A DNA stretch of 47,502 bases from a candidate division WS6 bacterium OLB21 (GCA_001567305.1 JYPD01000029.1:1-47502), one strand, 5' to 3'; shown: positions 27,498 to 41,202, counted from the stretch's first letter. The notes: generated from the sequence alone by a model not told the origin. A program made the numbers and translations.

Positions 27498-28762
27498 TTA
27501 TTTTTTATCGGCTTCAGTTTCGCCGTCTTCGTCGAGATACTCTGATAGTCTAGCCATCTCTGGAGAGACCTTTTCAACAGTATCCTTTTTGACTGGCTCA
27601 TCGGCATCTTTCTCTTTTACCGGAGCTTCATCTTTTGTGCGCTTGAGACTTAAACCAAGATGTCTTTCTTCTCGGGACATAGAGATTATTTCTAAGTCAT
27701 AAGTCTGACCAATCTCTACAATCTTTGAAGGATCTTTGACAAGCTTATCTGATAACTCAGAGATGTGGATTAAACCATTCAAACCATCTTCTATACGGAC
27801 AAATGCACCGTAATCAACGATTTTTGTAATTTCTCCTTTTACTCTCTGACCTACCTTGTACTTGGTGATAATTTCTTCCCAAGGATCTTTTTGAAGGCGT
27901 TTTATTGAATAGGCAATTCTTTTACCGCCGTCATCTACCCCAATAAGTTGAACCTTAACTTTATCGCCAACTTTATGGAAATCTGCAGGATTTGTTACTT
28001 TATCCCAAGAGATTTCGGATAGGTGGACAAGACCTTCGAGACCGTCTGCGCTCACAAACAGACCAAATGGTGCAATACCGGTGACTTCACCACTGAGGGT
28101 GTCTCCGACATTGACCGCTTCAAGAGTTTTTTCTCGCTTTTCGGGGTCTAGATCAGAAGTTACTTGTTTTTCAGAGAAGATCACTCTATTTTTTTCGCGA
28201 TCAATCTCGATAACTTTAACCTCAATATCTGTACCGATAAGTTCGGCAAGTTTGGATTGAAGCTCTTTTCCGGCTTCTTCTTTACTTGTGTATCCGCCTA
28301 GAGGATAAATTCTGGCGTTATCAAGTTGTGAAGTAGGAATAAATCCTCTAAGACCTCCACCGATGTTAACAATAACTCCACCGGTATTAGCCTCTATTAC
28401 CTGAACAGAAAGTGAGGCATCACTTTCTTGAGCTTTTTGCAGATCGAACCACTTACGAGCAGTGCCTGTTCTTCGAATTGAAAGTTCGATTTGACCTAAG
28501 TCGTTTTCTCCTTTGATAACATAGACAAGGATTTCGTCACCGACCTTTTTATCGAACTTTTCTCCTTCGAGTTTCATTTCCTTTCCGGAAACTACCCCTT
28601 CGGCTCGTCCTCCGACATCAACAAGAACTTCGCCTTTTGTAATAGAGACGATAATTCCTTTGATAATTTGACCTCTTTCGAAAGTTTTTTGGAGGTTCTT
28701 TTAAGACCTTCAAGGTATAACGCTAATTGCTGCTGCAGCTTATTTTGAGCTGTATCTGACAT
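27498..28762 (-). CDS. rpsA: S1-domain RNA-binding protein (ribosomal protein S1 type, one indel)
   Basis: From the ATG at 28762 the first 20 residues (MSDTAQNKLQQQLALYLEGL) are separated from the rest by a missing base in the four-T run 28699-28702. Repair gives 421 residues with four S1 folds: ERGQIIKGIIVSITKGEVLV; DASLSVQVIEANTGGVIVNI; NVGDTLSGEVTGIAPFGLFV with LVHLSEISWDKV; and VGQRVKGEITKIVDYGAFVR with LIHISELSDKLV. The first two domains are the divergent ribosome-docking type, the last two bind RNA. An acidic/lysine tail ends it. Four domains is common in Gram-positive and CPR S1 homologues. Confidence 0.9.
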
Positions 28763-28832
28763 GTTGAAATATAACTATACTTGTGGATTTTTTGTACTAG
28801 ACAAAAGAAGCATAGCCCTTTCAATGGAGACA

Positions 28833-28841
28833 ATTATAGCA
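28833..28841 (-). promoter_or_regulatory. Extended -10 promoter of the S1 gene
   Basis: TGC-TATAAT on the minus strand (-10 at 28833-28838), 71 bases before the S1 start; -35 is poor. Confidence 0.55.
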
Positions 28842-28954
28842 CAATATTGCTTCCGAAATAACAAAAGCAGGTGGGATTTTCAAAATTCTCACTAGCCACT
28901 TGAACAAAAATATTGAACAGACTGTTTTCAGAGATAACTATCAAACCCTGCAAC

Positions 28955-28963
28955 TTATCCACA
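28955..28963 (+). promoter_or_regulatory. DnaA-box-like nonamer
   Basis: TTATCCACA, a perfect match to the consensus DnaA box, lies in the 236-base gap between the S1 gene and the 106-residue gene. Only one degenerate second copy (near 28785) is nearby, so it is not by itself an origin. Confidence 0.35.
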
Positions 28964-28998
28964 ATATTTTGCGTATTTAATGATAAGAATCGGGGATT

Positions 28999-29319
28999 TT
29001 ACTGCACGGAAGATTCAGAATTATCCATCCTTTTTTGGATCTTCTCTTCTAAATAAGAGATAAGGTCTAACATTCCTTTTTTACTTCGAGGTTGTAAGTT
29101 AAGTTTCTCTATTCCTTCTTTGAACTTTTTCAGCGCTTCTTTGGCCAGAAAGAAGTCGGTTCCATAATCTTGGTTTTCTTCACCATAGGTTTCGTTAAGT
29201 GCTTCACCGACGATGGCAAGATTGGCGATTCTTTCTTGAGTTGCCGCATCAGGATCGACAAGATTTGCCTGCATTTGTTCAGACAAAGGATCAACAAGAG
29301 GCTTGTTAGGATCAATCAT
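28999..29319 (-). CDS. Hypothetical soluble protein
   Basis: I do not recognise it. The 106-residue product starts MIDPNKPLVDPLSEQMQANL and is predicted helical with DFFLAKEALKKFKEGIEKLN near the centre and a charged C-terminal helix. There is no membrane segment or cysteine. It is divergent from the GHKL gene, with 115 bases between them. Coding use resembles its neighbours and the start is clear. Confidence 0.6.
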   Translation of the reverse strand: MIDPNKPLVDPLSEQMQANLVDPDAATQERIANLAIVGEALNETYGEENQDYGTDFFLAKEALKKFKEGIEKLNLQPRSKKGMLDLISYLEEKIQKRMDNSESSVQ

Positions 29320-29434
29320 TATGCATCGTTAATTAGCTTATTGTACATTATCTTTTAGTAATTGCTAAGAAAAGTCCGTTACACAAACCAAGTTTTTTGC
29401 GTATGTACTGATTGTATACTTATGAATTTCTATC

Positions 29435-30791
29435 ATGTTATTGACACAAGCTCCGACAGAAAGAATAAATATTATTTCTGCTCCATCTCCAGAAGCAGGC
29501 CTTAATATCCAGTTAGCTCTCACGGATAGACTCATTCAAAACAATTTAAGGATTTCTAACTTGGAGCCTGTGGGCGAAAATCCCGAAACAAATCAACAAA
29601 TCATTGCAGAAAAAAGATCAATTATTGAAGATTCTTTGACTCAACTAGCCAGAACCTATGGATTAAGTGGAGCAACAATACTCGAGCAATCTGTTAACGA
29701 ATCAGGTCAAATTGTTTACAGAGTAATGGCGAGATCAAGTCGTGAAGAGATCGGTCCAGCTCCCGAAGGTACAGACAGAGTTGACTTTCAAGTTCAAGAG
29801 CTATTAGATCCGATTGTTTATCCATATGCAAGCGAGCTTGCAGCTAAAAATGCAGGCTGCAGGTTGGGTAGAAATACCCAGTAGCATATCAATATCGCGC
29901 CTAAGCACAAGAAGAGATACTCTCCTATTATTAGAATCAGACACACTTCTTGAACAAGACGAAGTCGCAGCCATAATCGAGTCCTCTGTCTCAGCAAGAA
30001 ATACTCTTGCAATAATGGCGTCTGATCTTGAAAACACAACACTAATAGCAGAAGAACGCGCTGAATATTCAGAAGTACGAACAGGTTATACTAGACTATT
30101 ACGAGAGAATCAAGAATTACAACTTCTTGCAGCAGACGATCGAGACAGGTGGCATACCCTAAAAAACATTTTAGCATCAATGGTTACACACGAATATATT
30201 CTTACCCGACTACTCGGCATGGGCGACATAGATTCCGTAAAAGCTGTGGCCAGCGAAATAGGATGGACAATATCAAAACTGACATCTTTTATAAAAGATA
30301 TTCATCGCACATCTCTAAATGACCCTGAACAACTAGCTTATTCTGAGGTCGAAGTTAACGAATTTCTGACAGACATCACTTCTCTTGCTAATAAACGAAG
30401 AGACTCGATCACAAACAGACAGAAAATTCGTTTTATGAAAGAAGATGAGAAGCCCTTATCTATAAGGGTAGATCAAGGCAGATTTACAACAATGGTCGTT
30501 AACCTGATAGATAACGCTTCAAGACATGCAGATCCAGATTCGGAGATAATAATAAATATCAGCACCTTTGATAAGAATCTTGTTTTAGCAGTAACAAACA
30601 AAGGAAAACCTTTACAGCCAGATGTAATCGAAGGCGTATTAAAAGGTGAAAGATTTGGTGGTTCTAAATCAACGGGAATGGGTTTATTAAGTGTTCGCAA
30701 CCATGCCAGGGCTCATGGAGGTGACATACTATTCAGCCATGATTCAGAACGAAATTTAGTTACAATAGGTTTTAGAATAAAACTTGGATAG
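29435..30791 (+). CDS. Soluble GHKL-type histidine kinase-like ATPase (one indel)
   Basis: Two frames join at the five-A run 29846-29850 (one A too many) to give 451 residues. The N-terminal 230 residues are unrecognised, helical and lack any membrane segment. Then comes a possible dimerisation helix (DRDRWHTLKNILASMVTHEY, with candidate H in WHTLKN or VTHEY). The C-terminal GHKL ATPase has an N box (MVVNLIDNASRHADPDSEII), a short lid (KGERFGGSKSTGMGLLSVRN) and the G2 box RAHGGDILF. No response regulator is adjacent. TATACT lies 15-20 bases before the ATG, so the mRNA may be nearly leaderless. Confidence 0.8.
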
Positions 30792-30811
30792 TGTTTTACC
30801 AGATTATGGAC

Positions 30812-30843
30812 AAAAAAAAATCTACCTTACGGTAGATTTTTTT
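30812..30843. terminator. Bidirectional terminator between the GHKL gene and 5S rRNA
   Basis: AAAAAATCTACC and GGTAGATTTTTT (TTAC loop) form a perfect hairpin with A/T runs on both flanks. It can end both the plus-strand kinase gene and the minus-strand 23S-5S transcript. Confidence 0.9.
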
Positions 30844-30846
30844 AGT

Positions 30847-30962
30847 TCTGGCAATGACCTATTTTCCCAGCCAGCTTCCCGGCAAGTATCGTCGGCGCTG
30901 CTGCGTTTCACTTCTCTGTTCGGTATGGGAAGAGGTGGTGCCACAGCGCTACTATCACCAGA
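30847..30962 (-). rRNA. rrf: 5S ribosomal RNA
   Basis: About 116 bases: the ends TCTGGTG and TGCCAGA pair, and the conserved loop B/C segment CCATACCGAACAGAGAAGTG is present. It follows the 23S gene on the same strand by about 140 bases and lies next to the terminator. Confidence 0.93.
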
Positions 30963-31103
30963 CTTCCGATACTATAACTAGCAGCGGATGTCTGTTGACA
31001 GACATTTTCTGAATAATTGATCACTGAACTTCATTCATCCGTGGAGGCAAATGTTTTGGGCGTAAATGTATTTTTGTTAAAACCATTCACACAATAAGCT
31101 TTT

Positions 31104-34170
<3,067 letters not shown>

Positions 34171-34207
34171 AAAAGCTTATTTTCTACTCGTTCTTAACGA
34201 ACATTAA

Positions 34208-34253
34208 TTACCACAAAAAACAAAAAAACCTCCACGAACGAATATCGTTCGTG
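34208..34253 (-). terminator. Terminator-like hairpin in the 23S leader
   Basis: CACGAACGA/TCGTTCGTG with a three-base loop (34233-34253), followed on the minus strand by GGAGG and two T-rich tracts. It sits between boxA and the mature 23S 5' end, so it would stop transcription unless antitermination acts. Confidence 0.6.
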
Positions 34254-34266
34254 ATCAATTATTCAG

Positions 34267-34279
34267 TTATTAAAGAGCA
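34267..34279 (-). promoter_or_regulatory. rRNA boxA antitermination site
   Basis: TGCTCTTTAATAA on the minus strand differs by one base from the canonical TGCTCTTTAACAA boxA that loads NusB/NusE in rRNA leaders. It lies 100 bases before the 23S 5' end. Confidence 0.78.
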
Positions 34280-34429
34280 CACGATACCGCGAATCTGGTC
34301 TTAATTCTTGGTCGAGAAAAAAACCGTTCGACTTAATGTAATCGTGCATCAAAATATATTGGAAATAGTAGAGGTTTGCCAATGTTGCCGTGCGGCAACT
34401 AAATCATGGTAAACATACCAATGTAGGAG

Positions 34430-34438
34430 ATAATATCA
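34430..34438 (-). promoter_or_regulatory. Probable promoter of the 23S-5S unit
   Basis: TGA-TATTAT extended -10 on the minus strand (34430-34435); a weak TTGTGT lies 18 bases further upstream. It is just after the stop of the 217-residue gene. The 34170-34480 gap thus holds promoter, a small GTTGCCG/CGGCAAC hairpin, boxA, leader hairpin and the 23S processing stem, and no gene. Confidence 0.5.
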
Positions 34439-34480
34439 CAAAAAGAAGAAATAACACAAGCTTTTGCGTAAGAAAAACTA

Positions 34481-35134
34481 TTAATTATTTATCGACTGCT
34501 CTCCGATTTGCCCGCCTAAATGTAGCTTGGGCACTATCCTTTGTTCCAGATGATCATCATTCGAACTAGCTTGATCAACAAAGTTTCCGGCTTGCGTAAC
34601 CGGCTGCTGGGTAACGATCGCATTCAACTCTTCTTCATCGAGAAGCTCTTTACCTGCCTTTTGCTTAATTAGCTCGTATATCCTTGGCAGATATGGTTTA
34701 AGGGATTCAATTTCTCGCGTAATTATCCGAAGTGAGTATTCTTCGGCCTCATTCTTTCCTTTAACAAGTTCAAGGTATTCGGCAAGTTCTCTCTTTTGTT
34801 CTTCGCTCATAGATTTCTCAAATTCATCGTAAACGCCACTTACAAAATCTGCCCTAATTGAACCTGCGATCTCAACTAGTTCTGGATTTTTGATCAACTC
34901 CTTAAATTTGGCAAAACGAATATCCCCTTTAACACTATCGGTTGCACCTTCGTTAAAAATCTCTTCAACAAAATCACGATCGAGACCTTTTTCGATTAGT
35001 GATTCTTCAAGAAAGATTTGCTGCGTTTTCGTAATAAACCATTCGATCTCGACATATCTGGATTCCAGCTCTTCGTCGTGCATGCCGCTTAGTATTTCTA
35101 GAACTTTTTTATCAAAATGTTTAATATTTGTCAT
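34481..35134 (-). CDS. Hypothetical helical protein (last gene of a five-gene operon)
   Basis: No family recognised. The 217-residue product starts MTNIKHFDKKVLEILSGMHD and is highly charged and helical, without membrane segments; helices run to about residue 175 and a Gln/Asn-rich tail follows (TQQPVTQAGNFVDQASSNDD). It starts 5 bases after the stop of the 655-residue gene, so the two are co-translated. Nothing indicates an enzyme; a scaffold or regulatory partner for its neighbour is a guess. Confidence 0.65.
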   Translation of the reverse strand: MTNIKHFDKKVLEILSGMHDEELESRYVEIEWFITKTQQIFLEESLIEKGLDRDFVEEIFNEGATDSVKGDIRFAKFKELIKNPELVEIAGSIRADFVSGVYDEFEKSMSEEQKRELAEYLELVKGKNEAEEYSLRIITREIESLKPYLPRIYELIKQKAGKELLDEEELNAIVTQQPVTQAGNFVDQASSNDDHLEQRIVPKLHLGGQIGEQSINN

Positions 35135-35139
35135 TAATT

Positions 35140-37108
35140 TTAAGCCCCTGCTTGGGCAGGAACGGCAATTCCGCTATCGGTATAACTAAAAATATTAGCC
35201 AGATTAGCCATATTACCGAATCTGGCTTGCAAATGTCGCAATAATTGTGTCTTATTATCTGCTGCAAGATCTGGATAAGCTCCGTCAATAATAATAGTTT
35301 GTAACCCTTCAATAATTTGTTTGTAGCGATTCAAAAGATTTTTATCATCATCTGACCTCTCCTTGGCCATAGTCTCGATGATTTTTGCTCTTTCCATTAT
35401 CAAACGCCTGTATTCAAGTTCATGCTTTCTCATATCGTCGGTTATTCTTCCGTAATTCTCAAGATAATATTTTGATCCGTAGATTGCAGCAGAGAAACCA
35501 CCGGCAGCGAGAAGTAGGTTAACTTGTGCCAAGCCTGCAACTCCAGAAACGCCAGCAATCCCAGCACCTGCCCCCGCAGCAATTAGCACTGGAACCATTA
35601 CTCTTTGTGTCTTTCTAAGCCGTGCATAAAATTCTTGCCTTTTAGCTTCTAATAGAGCCTTTTCTGTCCCATAGGCACTATACTCTTCACGAGCAGCTTG
35701 AAATTCTTCTCTGAATTTAACCTTTACATCACTGCCACCTTCTCCTTTGATCGTCATGGTACCTAGTTCAAGCTCAAGTTTTCGAAGTATTGCCTCTCGA
35801 ATAGTCGTTGGAAGCCTTTTAAAGGCGGCTGACTGCTCTAGATTAGCCTTCATTGTATCGAAATCCATTGCTCCATCCGAGTCACCGGCAACTTCTTCTA
35901 CCTGATCTCTGAAATTGACGATTTGTAAGATCTCTGCCCGTAGAGTTGGATTAATAGAAAGTTTGCCAATAAGATTTCTGACCTGCTCTGCCGTAAGACT
36001 GGTTCTACTGTTTTCAAATTCTCGCTTTATTAGACCGGCAATTGCATCAGCGTGCTTGATCTTGTCTGCTTCAGAAAGATTATTGATTGCTTGCACCCGA
36101 CCAATCAATCCGTCAATACTACTTTCTGTGAGTTGTGCCGTATCGACAGCTTGAATAAGACCTGCCGCTTCTCGATCTGCTTTTATTGTCCTGATTACTG
36201 ATTTTTGCTCGTCGGAAATATCTGCATCATCTAACAAAGCATCGAGATCTTGGTCGGTAAGATTGCCCGCTTTTTAGACTTTCTCTAATTGTGGTTTCAT
36301 ACTGCTTAATTGCTTTTCTCTTATCAATCAGTTCTTGTGTTTTGTCAGGTGGTGCCGTGACTTGATCAGGGAGTGTCGTTGTATCAACTGCATCAGCCCT
36401 ATCTAGAGCAACATCAGGTGTGGGAGCATCAGCAGGTGTGGAATCAATATCAGGTGTGGGATCATCATCTGCGTCTTCGAGACTACCTGCAGTACTGGTA
36501 GCCACATCTATAGTCAGTTCGTACTCTTTTATCTTTTCAACAATTCCCGACTTAAGTTCTCTGAGCTCCACCAAATTATTATTAACTGCTAATATGCTAC
36601 CAAGTAACTCAGTCAGAGCCTTAGCATCTTCGATGTTTGTAGCATCAACATTCCCTTCATCTATCAGTCTAGCCTGTTGTATACGCGAACCAATTTCCGT
36701 AAGAATTTTTCGTTTTAGTTCACCATCTTCTATTCCTTGAGTATTCATTGCATAATAAGCAAGCGTATCTGGTCTTAGACTTGCAGGGTCAAGAAGGTTC
36801 TTGTCGAATAGTTTCTTTAATACTTCGAATTTTCTTGCTTTCTTCTTTTCATCTCTTCTATCTTGGGGGATTGATTGATCGTTATCGATTTGTGCGTCGA
36901 TTGAACCTAGATTCAGCTGATTGGATATAACAGGTTTTAATGCCTCGACCTGATCATCGGGGACATTTATCTCTCCACCAGCGTAAATGCCCACAAGCTG
37001 GACATTCGCCTCGTTTACTAATTCTTCTTGTTTATCAGCTTCAGTAACCCCTGTTCGTGTTTCTGTTATTGATTCTAGAGTTGGTCTTGGAGATGAATCT
37101 GCACCCAT
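35140..37108 (-). CDS. Hypothetical 655-residue protein with a C-terminal membrane hairpin (one indel)
   Basis: Two frames join at the three-C run 36266-36268 (one base too many): ESLKSG is followed by NLTDQDLDALLDDADISDEQ. No family recognised. It has a helical N-terminal part (to about residue 200), an Asp/Pro/Ala/Thr linker (about 205-255; DDDPTPDIDSTPADAPTPD), a second helical region (about 290-500), a glycine/alanine-rich hydrophobic stretch able to make two membrane helices (about 505-550; VPVLIAAGAGAGIAGVSGVA and VNLLLAAGGFSAAIYG) and a helical tail. There is no signal peptide, so the long N-terminal part is probably cytoplasmic. Confidence 0.68.
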
Positions 37109-37378
37109 TAATTCTTTTTATAATTTTCTAAATATTCTTGAGTGATACTTCCTCGTTCTACATCTTTATCAAAATTGAGTACCATCTCGATAACCTTCTT
37201 ATCATCATAGCCTTTTTTTGCGCAGGTTTTGAACAAATCTTCGCAAGAAAGAATTGCTCATACGAGGTGCAGTGTAGATTGCTTTTTCTGCAGGCTTATC
37301 TAGATTAAGAGACGAAGTAGCTCCTTCTGCCATTGCCTTCAATATTTCTTCGGGTGACTGTGATTGTTGCATATTCAT
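37108..37378 (-). CDS. Small hypothetical protein (one indel)
   Basis: The 89-residue frame begins MNMQQSQSPEEILKAMAEGA and, after removal of one base in the three-A run 37248-37250, continues CEDLFKTCAKKGYDDKKVIE and ends GSITQEYLENYKKN. Its stop shares one base with the ATG of the 655-residue gene (TAATG), a translational-coupling layout that supports both the frame and the repair. Family unknown; it is small, soluble and helical, with two cysteines close together. Confidence 0.62.
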
Positions 37379-37407
37379 TTCTTAAGCTAATTTATTATAC
37401 AGAAATA

Positions 37408-40400
37408 TTATTGTCTTGGAACATTCCTAAGTCTGGCTATACTAAGCGCAATTTCGTTAGCTTGGTCCGCATTGTACCCTTTTGTTGCGAGTAGAGCACG
37501 AACATTAGCATCGTTGACTGCGCCGGCCTGAGTAAGAGACCGCTCAAGTGCAGTCAGCGAAGCATTGTCACTTATCAGTGTTTGATACTCAACGCGTTCA
37601 TAGGTCTTAAATCCAGGGAACCTACTTAATAAATTGCGTTCTTCTTGCAAGCGAAGATATGCAGCCTCAAGAGTATTCATATAATCGAAAGTTCTTTTAC
37701 CTGTCAGCTCAGTCACAATCTGCTGCCAAGTCTGGTTAGTTAAATCTGCCGGCAATGTTTCTGCAAGTTCTCTAATTGAACCACTTGTGCTATTTCGTAA
37801 TATTACAGCAACGGAATATTCTGCCTGAACCTGTTCATAATTGAGAAGTTTTATTAGTTGACCTTTTATACCTAGATCTAAGCGAGTTAACTGTACTTCT
37901 CTCATAAACAATTCAATCGCATTCTCTTTCGACACGACACCTTTAGATACAATTCTATCGATATAATCCCCTAAAAATTCTGAGTATCTAATCTGCTTGT
38001 AAGCATCTCCGTCGATAGTTTGGACAAGTCTTGCAAAGAAAGAAATATCGAAAGGATGATCAGCAGCTGATGGGAACTTAAGACTATTCGTGAAAATAAT
38101 ATTTAGAATTGGAAGATCTTCATCTTCGACCCCTCGTCTAGCCAGAACTTCTTCTAATACCGCTTCTGGCTTAATTCGACTTGTTTCAGTATGCCTATCT
38201 TCTGCCATCGAAAACGCCTCTTGATGTAAAATCAGAATCTCGGCTGCAACATCCATCAAATCTCCGAAATCAAGCCTATGCTCAAGTAGCTCGTCCCTGT
38301 CTTGAATGCTTTTTTCTGTAATCTTAGCACCTAGCAATGAAGCATATGCTGTTCGGGTTGTATCATTAATGACCTTTGATTCATAATCTGCTCGTGTATA
38401 GTTTTTCGGTCTCTCGGATCTGCCAGTATGTTGCACTTTGATTCCTTTGGATCGCATTAATGCACGGATTTTATCTGGCGAAGAAAAGTATGAAAGCTGT
38501 GAATCATTTCCGACCTCTACAGAAGATTCAATTCTCCTAAGTGCCTCGTTGAATAGCCTCTCTTGGAAACTATCGTAGAGAGATTCGTAGAAATATTGAT
38601 TCTCTTCATTCATCAGATTCTGATCCTCCGCTTGTTCGATAGCTTGCAGTATATATCGGTACTCTCTAATTGATTCGACCCTCTGATCTAGGGCTGGAGC
38701 TGCTGTTTCGGGCTGTGCCCAAAAACGGAATGACCTTCTTCTTGTTGGTTGAGTAGTTCCAGCAGTTTGTCTAGCAAACTCTGCTCTAGCCTTAGCTCTA
38801 GCAATCTTTTGCAGGTCAGAGTATATCTGCCGAGTCTCGTTTCTTAGTTTTGCGTTCTGTTCATCTTGAGGAAAGCGAACGATTTGCTCTTGCAGAGCCC
38901 TCCGTCTAAGTTCAATGTTGTGCGGGCTAATCACCATTAAAATACTTCTATTTGAGTGGACCTCTTGGGTGAGTATTCTAGCGAGTACACGCATTTCTGA
39001 AAAACCCAAGCCATACCTAAACGCATAATCACGGATATAATTACCCAGATCAGGTTTGAGTTTACTTTCTCTTGCTTGAAGTTTTGCACTTTCAAACTGT
39101 TCTGCGATTTCATCGGCAAGGTAAAGGAGCTCGGGGTAACCGATAGTCTGATCGTTACTTCTTAGACCAAGATATGCTTGGTTTATTCTATAAGCATAAG
39201 AATTCTGGTTATTAACTTCTTTTCGATGTTCATCTAGAAAATCATCTACCGTCGCTTTTAGATTTGCATATCTTTTCAGATAATGCACAGATCCTACAAC
39301 CCGCTCATTTAAGAAGCCAGCACCAGCATGCCTAAGCTCTTGTATGCTAAATAAATCGTCCGGATCCTCTGGTCTTAGACCGAATGTCAACATATCTTGC
39401 TTAAGCCTTAAGATTTGTTCTTGATCGGCCCCTTGACTAATCAGATAATTGATCCGATCATTAAAAGCTTCTCTTGTAAATTCCTGTAAAAGTGCTACTT
39501 CCTCATCTACAAGATCACTTCTCTGGCTTTCTGCTCTAATTTCTCTTACGATTTTCTGAAATATTTTCCCTGCCTTATCTTCGGCTTCGCTAAAACTTAA
39601 CGGAGAATTTGTGTCAAACTCTGCGTAATTCTTGCTGGTACCAAGTACAACTTTTGTCGTTTTACTTGTGTACAGATTTTTAAAGTTGATAATGTTTCCA
39701 CCTGCAGGTAGTTGAAATGAACACTCTAGAATCAAAGCTTCAAGCTCTCTGTCACTAAGAGGTACGAAATATCTTCCTCCTGCAATTTCTGCTAGAAAGC
39801 TTTCGAAAAATTCTCGGTCAACTGGTTTTCCTAAACTTATTGCCTTCTCTTTAGCCAGCTGAAGCTGTTTAGAAAAAATGTCGCGATATATTCTTTTCTG
39901 AAAATATGATTGCTCAACAAGGGTATTTGTTCGTCGTCTAATATCTACTCTGCCTTCTGCAATTTTGTTCCTAGCACCTCTAGTTTCTTCGCTCTCGTGA
40001 GCACTTTGTCCTCTTCTTATGTTAGCTAAAGCCGCCTGAGCTATATTAAATTCATCTTCTGATAAGACTGCTTCTGTGTCTGTTTGACTGGTTTCTGCTC
40101 TTAGATCAGGTGTTGAAGCTTGATTAGAAGACCAGATATTTTGTATCTCTTGCGCCGTTAGATGGTAACCATGCTTTTCTGGATCAATCTTTTCTGCAAT
40201 AAGAAATGCATCTAAAACACCGATAGTACGCTCTAGATCAGGTGGCATTCTTTTGCCTTGCTTTAGATAAGCTGATCCCCTTTCTTGAAGTTGTTTTAAT
40301 TTAGCGGTAACAGCCATTGCCTCTGCAACTTCTAATGTGTCTCGATTAGGGTTAAAGCCTTCTGTTCCGTACAAATCTGTGATTTCAATGTTTCTCAACT

Positions 40401-41202
40401 TTATCTCAACTCCATCGCTAATACCTTCTGTTGCCGCTACTGTTAATTGACTAGCAGAATCTTCTCTGCTAATCTTTTCGTTCAATACCTGCATGGAAAC
40501 TATTGCCAGATAATCTTCTTGTGAAAACTGGATACTAGAATTTGACCCTTGTGCCAACAACAAGGGCGAGATTTGTTCGGTTCTATCTATCGTTTGCGTT
40601 ATAACCTGTCTGAGCAATGCCTCTCTCACTCGAGGAGTTAATGGTTGTTTCTTTGCAATTTTTTCAATCTCGGAATTTACAGAATCAAGATATACGGTAA
40701 TTTCAAGTGGTGCCTGATTTGTTCTTAGCCCAGAAAACAAGGCTTGCTTAAAGTTTTTAAGGCTGCTGATTCCAGACTGCACAACCCTCTCCGGTCTAGT
40801 TGGATTAATTGTTCGTAAGATTTGTGTTTTTGCCTTTTGACGAATTCGGCTACCTTCGAGAATTAAAAGCTGAGGATCAGGCAGTTCAGCTGTTTCTTGA
40901 GAGGGACCAAGCCAGCTATTGCTTTCTTGCTGCGAAACCTTGAATAACAAATTCGTAAGATCGGTATTCAGTTTAGTGGCATCTTGGTCACTTAGGCTTC
41001 GTTCTTCAGCATTAAGCAATTGCAATGTTTCTACGAACAGATCGTTTGCATCAGAAATATTTACTTCAGGACTTGTCTGAGTTGACTCGTCATCTGGCCT
41101 TAACAAGCTGTTTATTCGAGCAGATAAACTAGCTGCCGAACTTTCCGGAGTAACACTAAATCCTTCATTTATTCTTCTTTTTGGCAGATCATTCATAGGC
41201 AA
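37408..41202 (-). CDS. Very large hypothetical helical protein (1264 residues)
   Basis: An uninterrupted frame of 1264 codons, the largest gene here and one without any indel. I recognise no domain. The sequence is rich in Glu, Arg, Leu and Gln, predicted almost wholly helical, with no membrane segment, signal peptide, P-loop or repeats that I can see. Near the middle a basic stretch (about residue 820; TTQPTRRRSFRFWAQPETAA) looks like a flexible linker. The gene lies 54 bases after the transglutaminase-like gene and 29 bases before the 89-residue gene. Such giant soluble helical proteins suggest a structural or scaffold role; this is inference only. Confidence 0.75.
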   Translation of the reverse strand: MPMNDLPKRRINEGFSVTPESSAASLSARINSLLRPDDESTQTSPEVNISDANDLFVETLQLLNAEERSLSDQDATKLNTDLTNLLFKVSQQESNSWLGPSQETAELPDPQLLILEGSRIRQKAKTQILRTINPTRPERVVQSGISSLKNFKQALFSGLRTNQAPLEITVYLDSVNSEIEKIAKKQPLTPRVREALLRQVITQTIDRTEQISPLLLAQGSNSSIQFSQEDYLAIVSMQVLNEKISREDSASQLTVAATEGISDGVEIKLRNIEITDLYGTEGFNPNRDTLEVAEAMAVTAKLKQLQERGSAYLKQGKRMPPDLERTIGVLDAFLIAEKIDPEKHGYHLTAQEIQNIWSSNQASTPDLRAETSQTDTEAVLSEDEFNIAQAALANIRRGQSAHESEETRGARNKIAEGRVDIRRRTNTLVEQSYFQKRIYRDIFSKQLQLAKEKAISLGKPVDREFFESFLAEIAGGRYFVPLSDRELEALILECSFQLPAGGNIINFKNLYTSKTTKVVLGTSKNYAEFDTNSPLSFSEAEDKAGKIFQKIVREIRAESQRSDLVDEEVALLQEFTREAFNDRINYLISQGADQEQILRLKQDMLTFGLRPEDPDDLFSIQELRHAGAGFLNERVVGSVHYLKRYANLKATVDDFLDEHRKEVNNQNSYAYRINQAYLGLRSNDQTIGYPELLYLADEIAEQFESAKLQARESKLKPDLGNYIRDYAFRYGLGFSEMRVLARILTQEVHSNRSILMVISPHNIELRRRALQEQIVRFPQDEQNAKLRNETRQIYSDLQKIARAKARAEFARQTAGTTQPTRRRSFRFWAQPETAAPALDQRVESIREYRYILQAIEQAEDQNLMNEENQYFYESLYDSFQERLFNEALRRIESSVEVGNDSQLSYFSSPDKIRALMRSKGIKVQHTGRSERPKNYTRADYESKVINDTTRTAYASLLGAKITEKSIQDRDELLEHRLDFGDLMDVAAEILILHQEAFSMAEDRHTETSRIKPEAVLEEVLARRGVEDEDLPILNIIFTNSLKFPSAADHPFDISFFARLVQTIDGDAYKQIRYSEFLGDYIDRIVSKGVVSKENAIELFMREVQLTRLDLGIKGQLIKLLNYEQVQAEYSVAVILRNSTSGSIRELAETLPADLTNQTWQQIVTELTGKRTFDYMNTLEAAYLRLQEERNLLSRFPGFKTYERVEYQTLISDNASLTALERSLTQAGAVNDANVRALLATKGYNADQANEIALSIARLRNVPRQ

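Noticed and set aside
28955-28963. Origin of replication at the DnaA-box-like site
   Set aside because: Only one perfect box, no cluster, no AT-rich unwinding element pattern and no dnaA or dnaN nearby.
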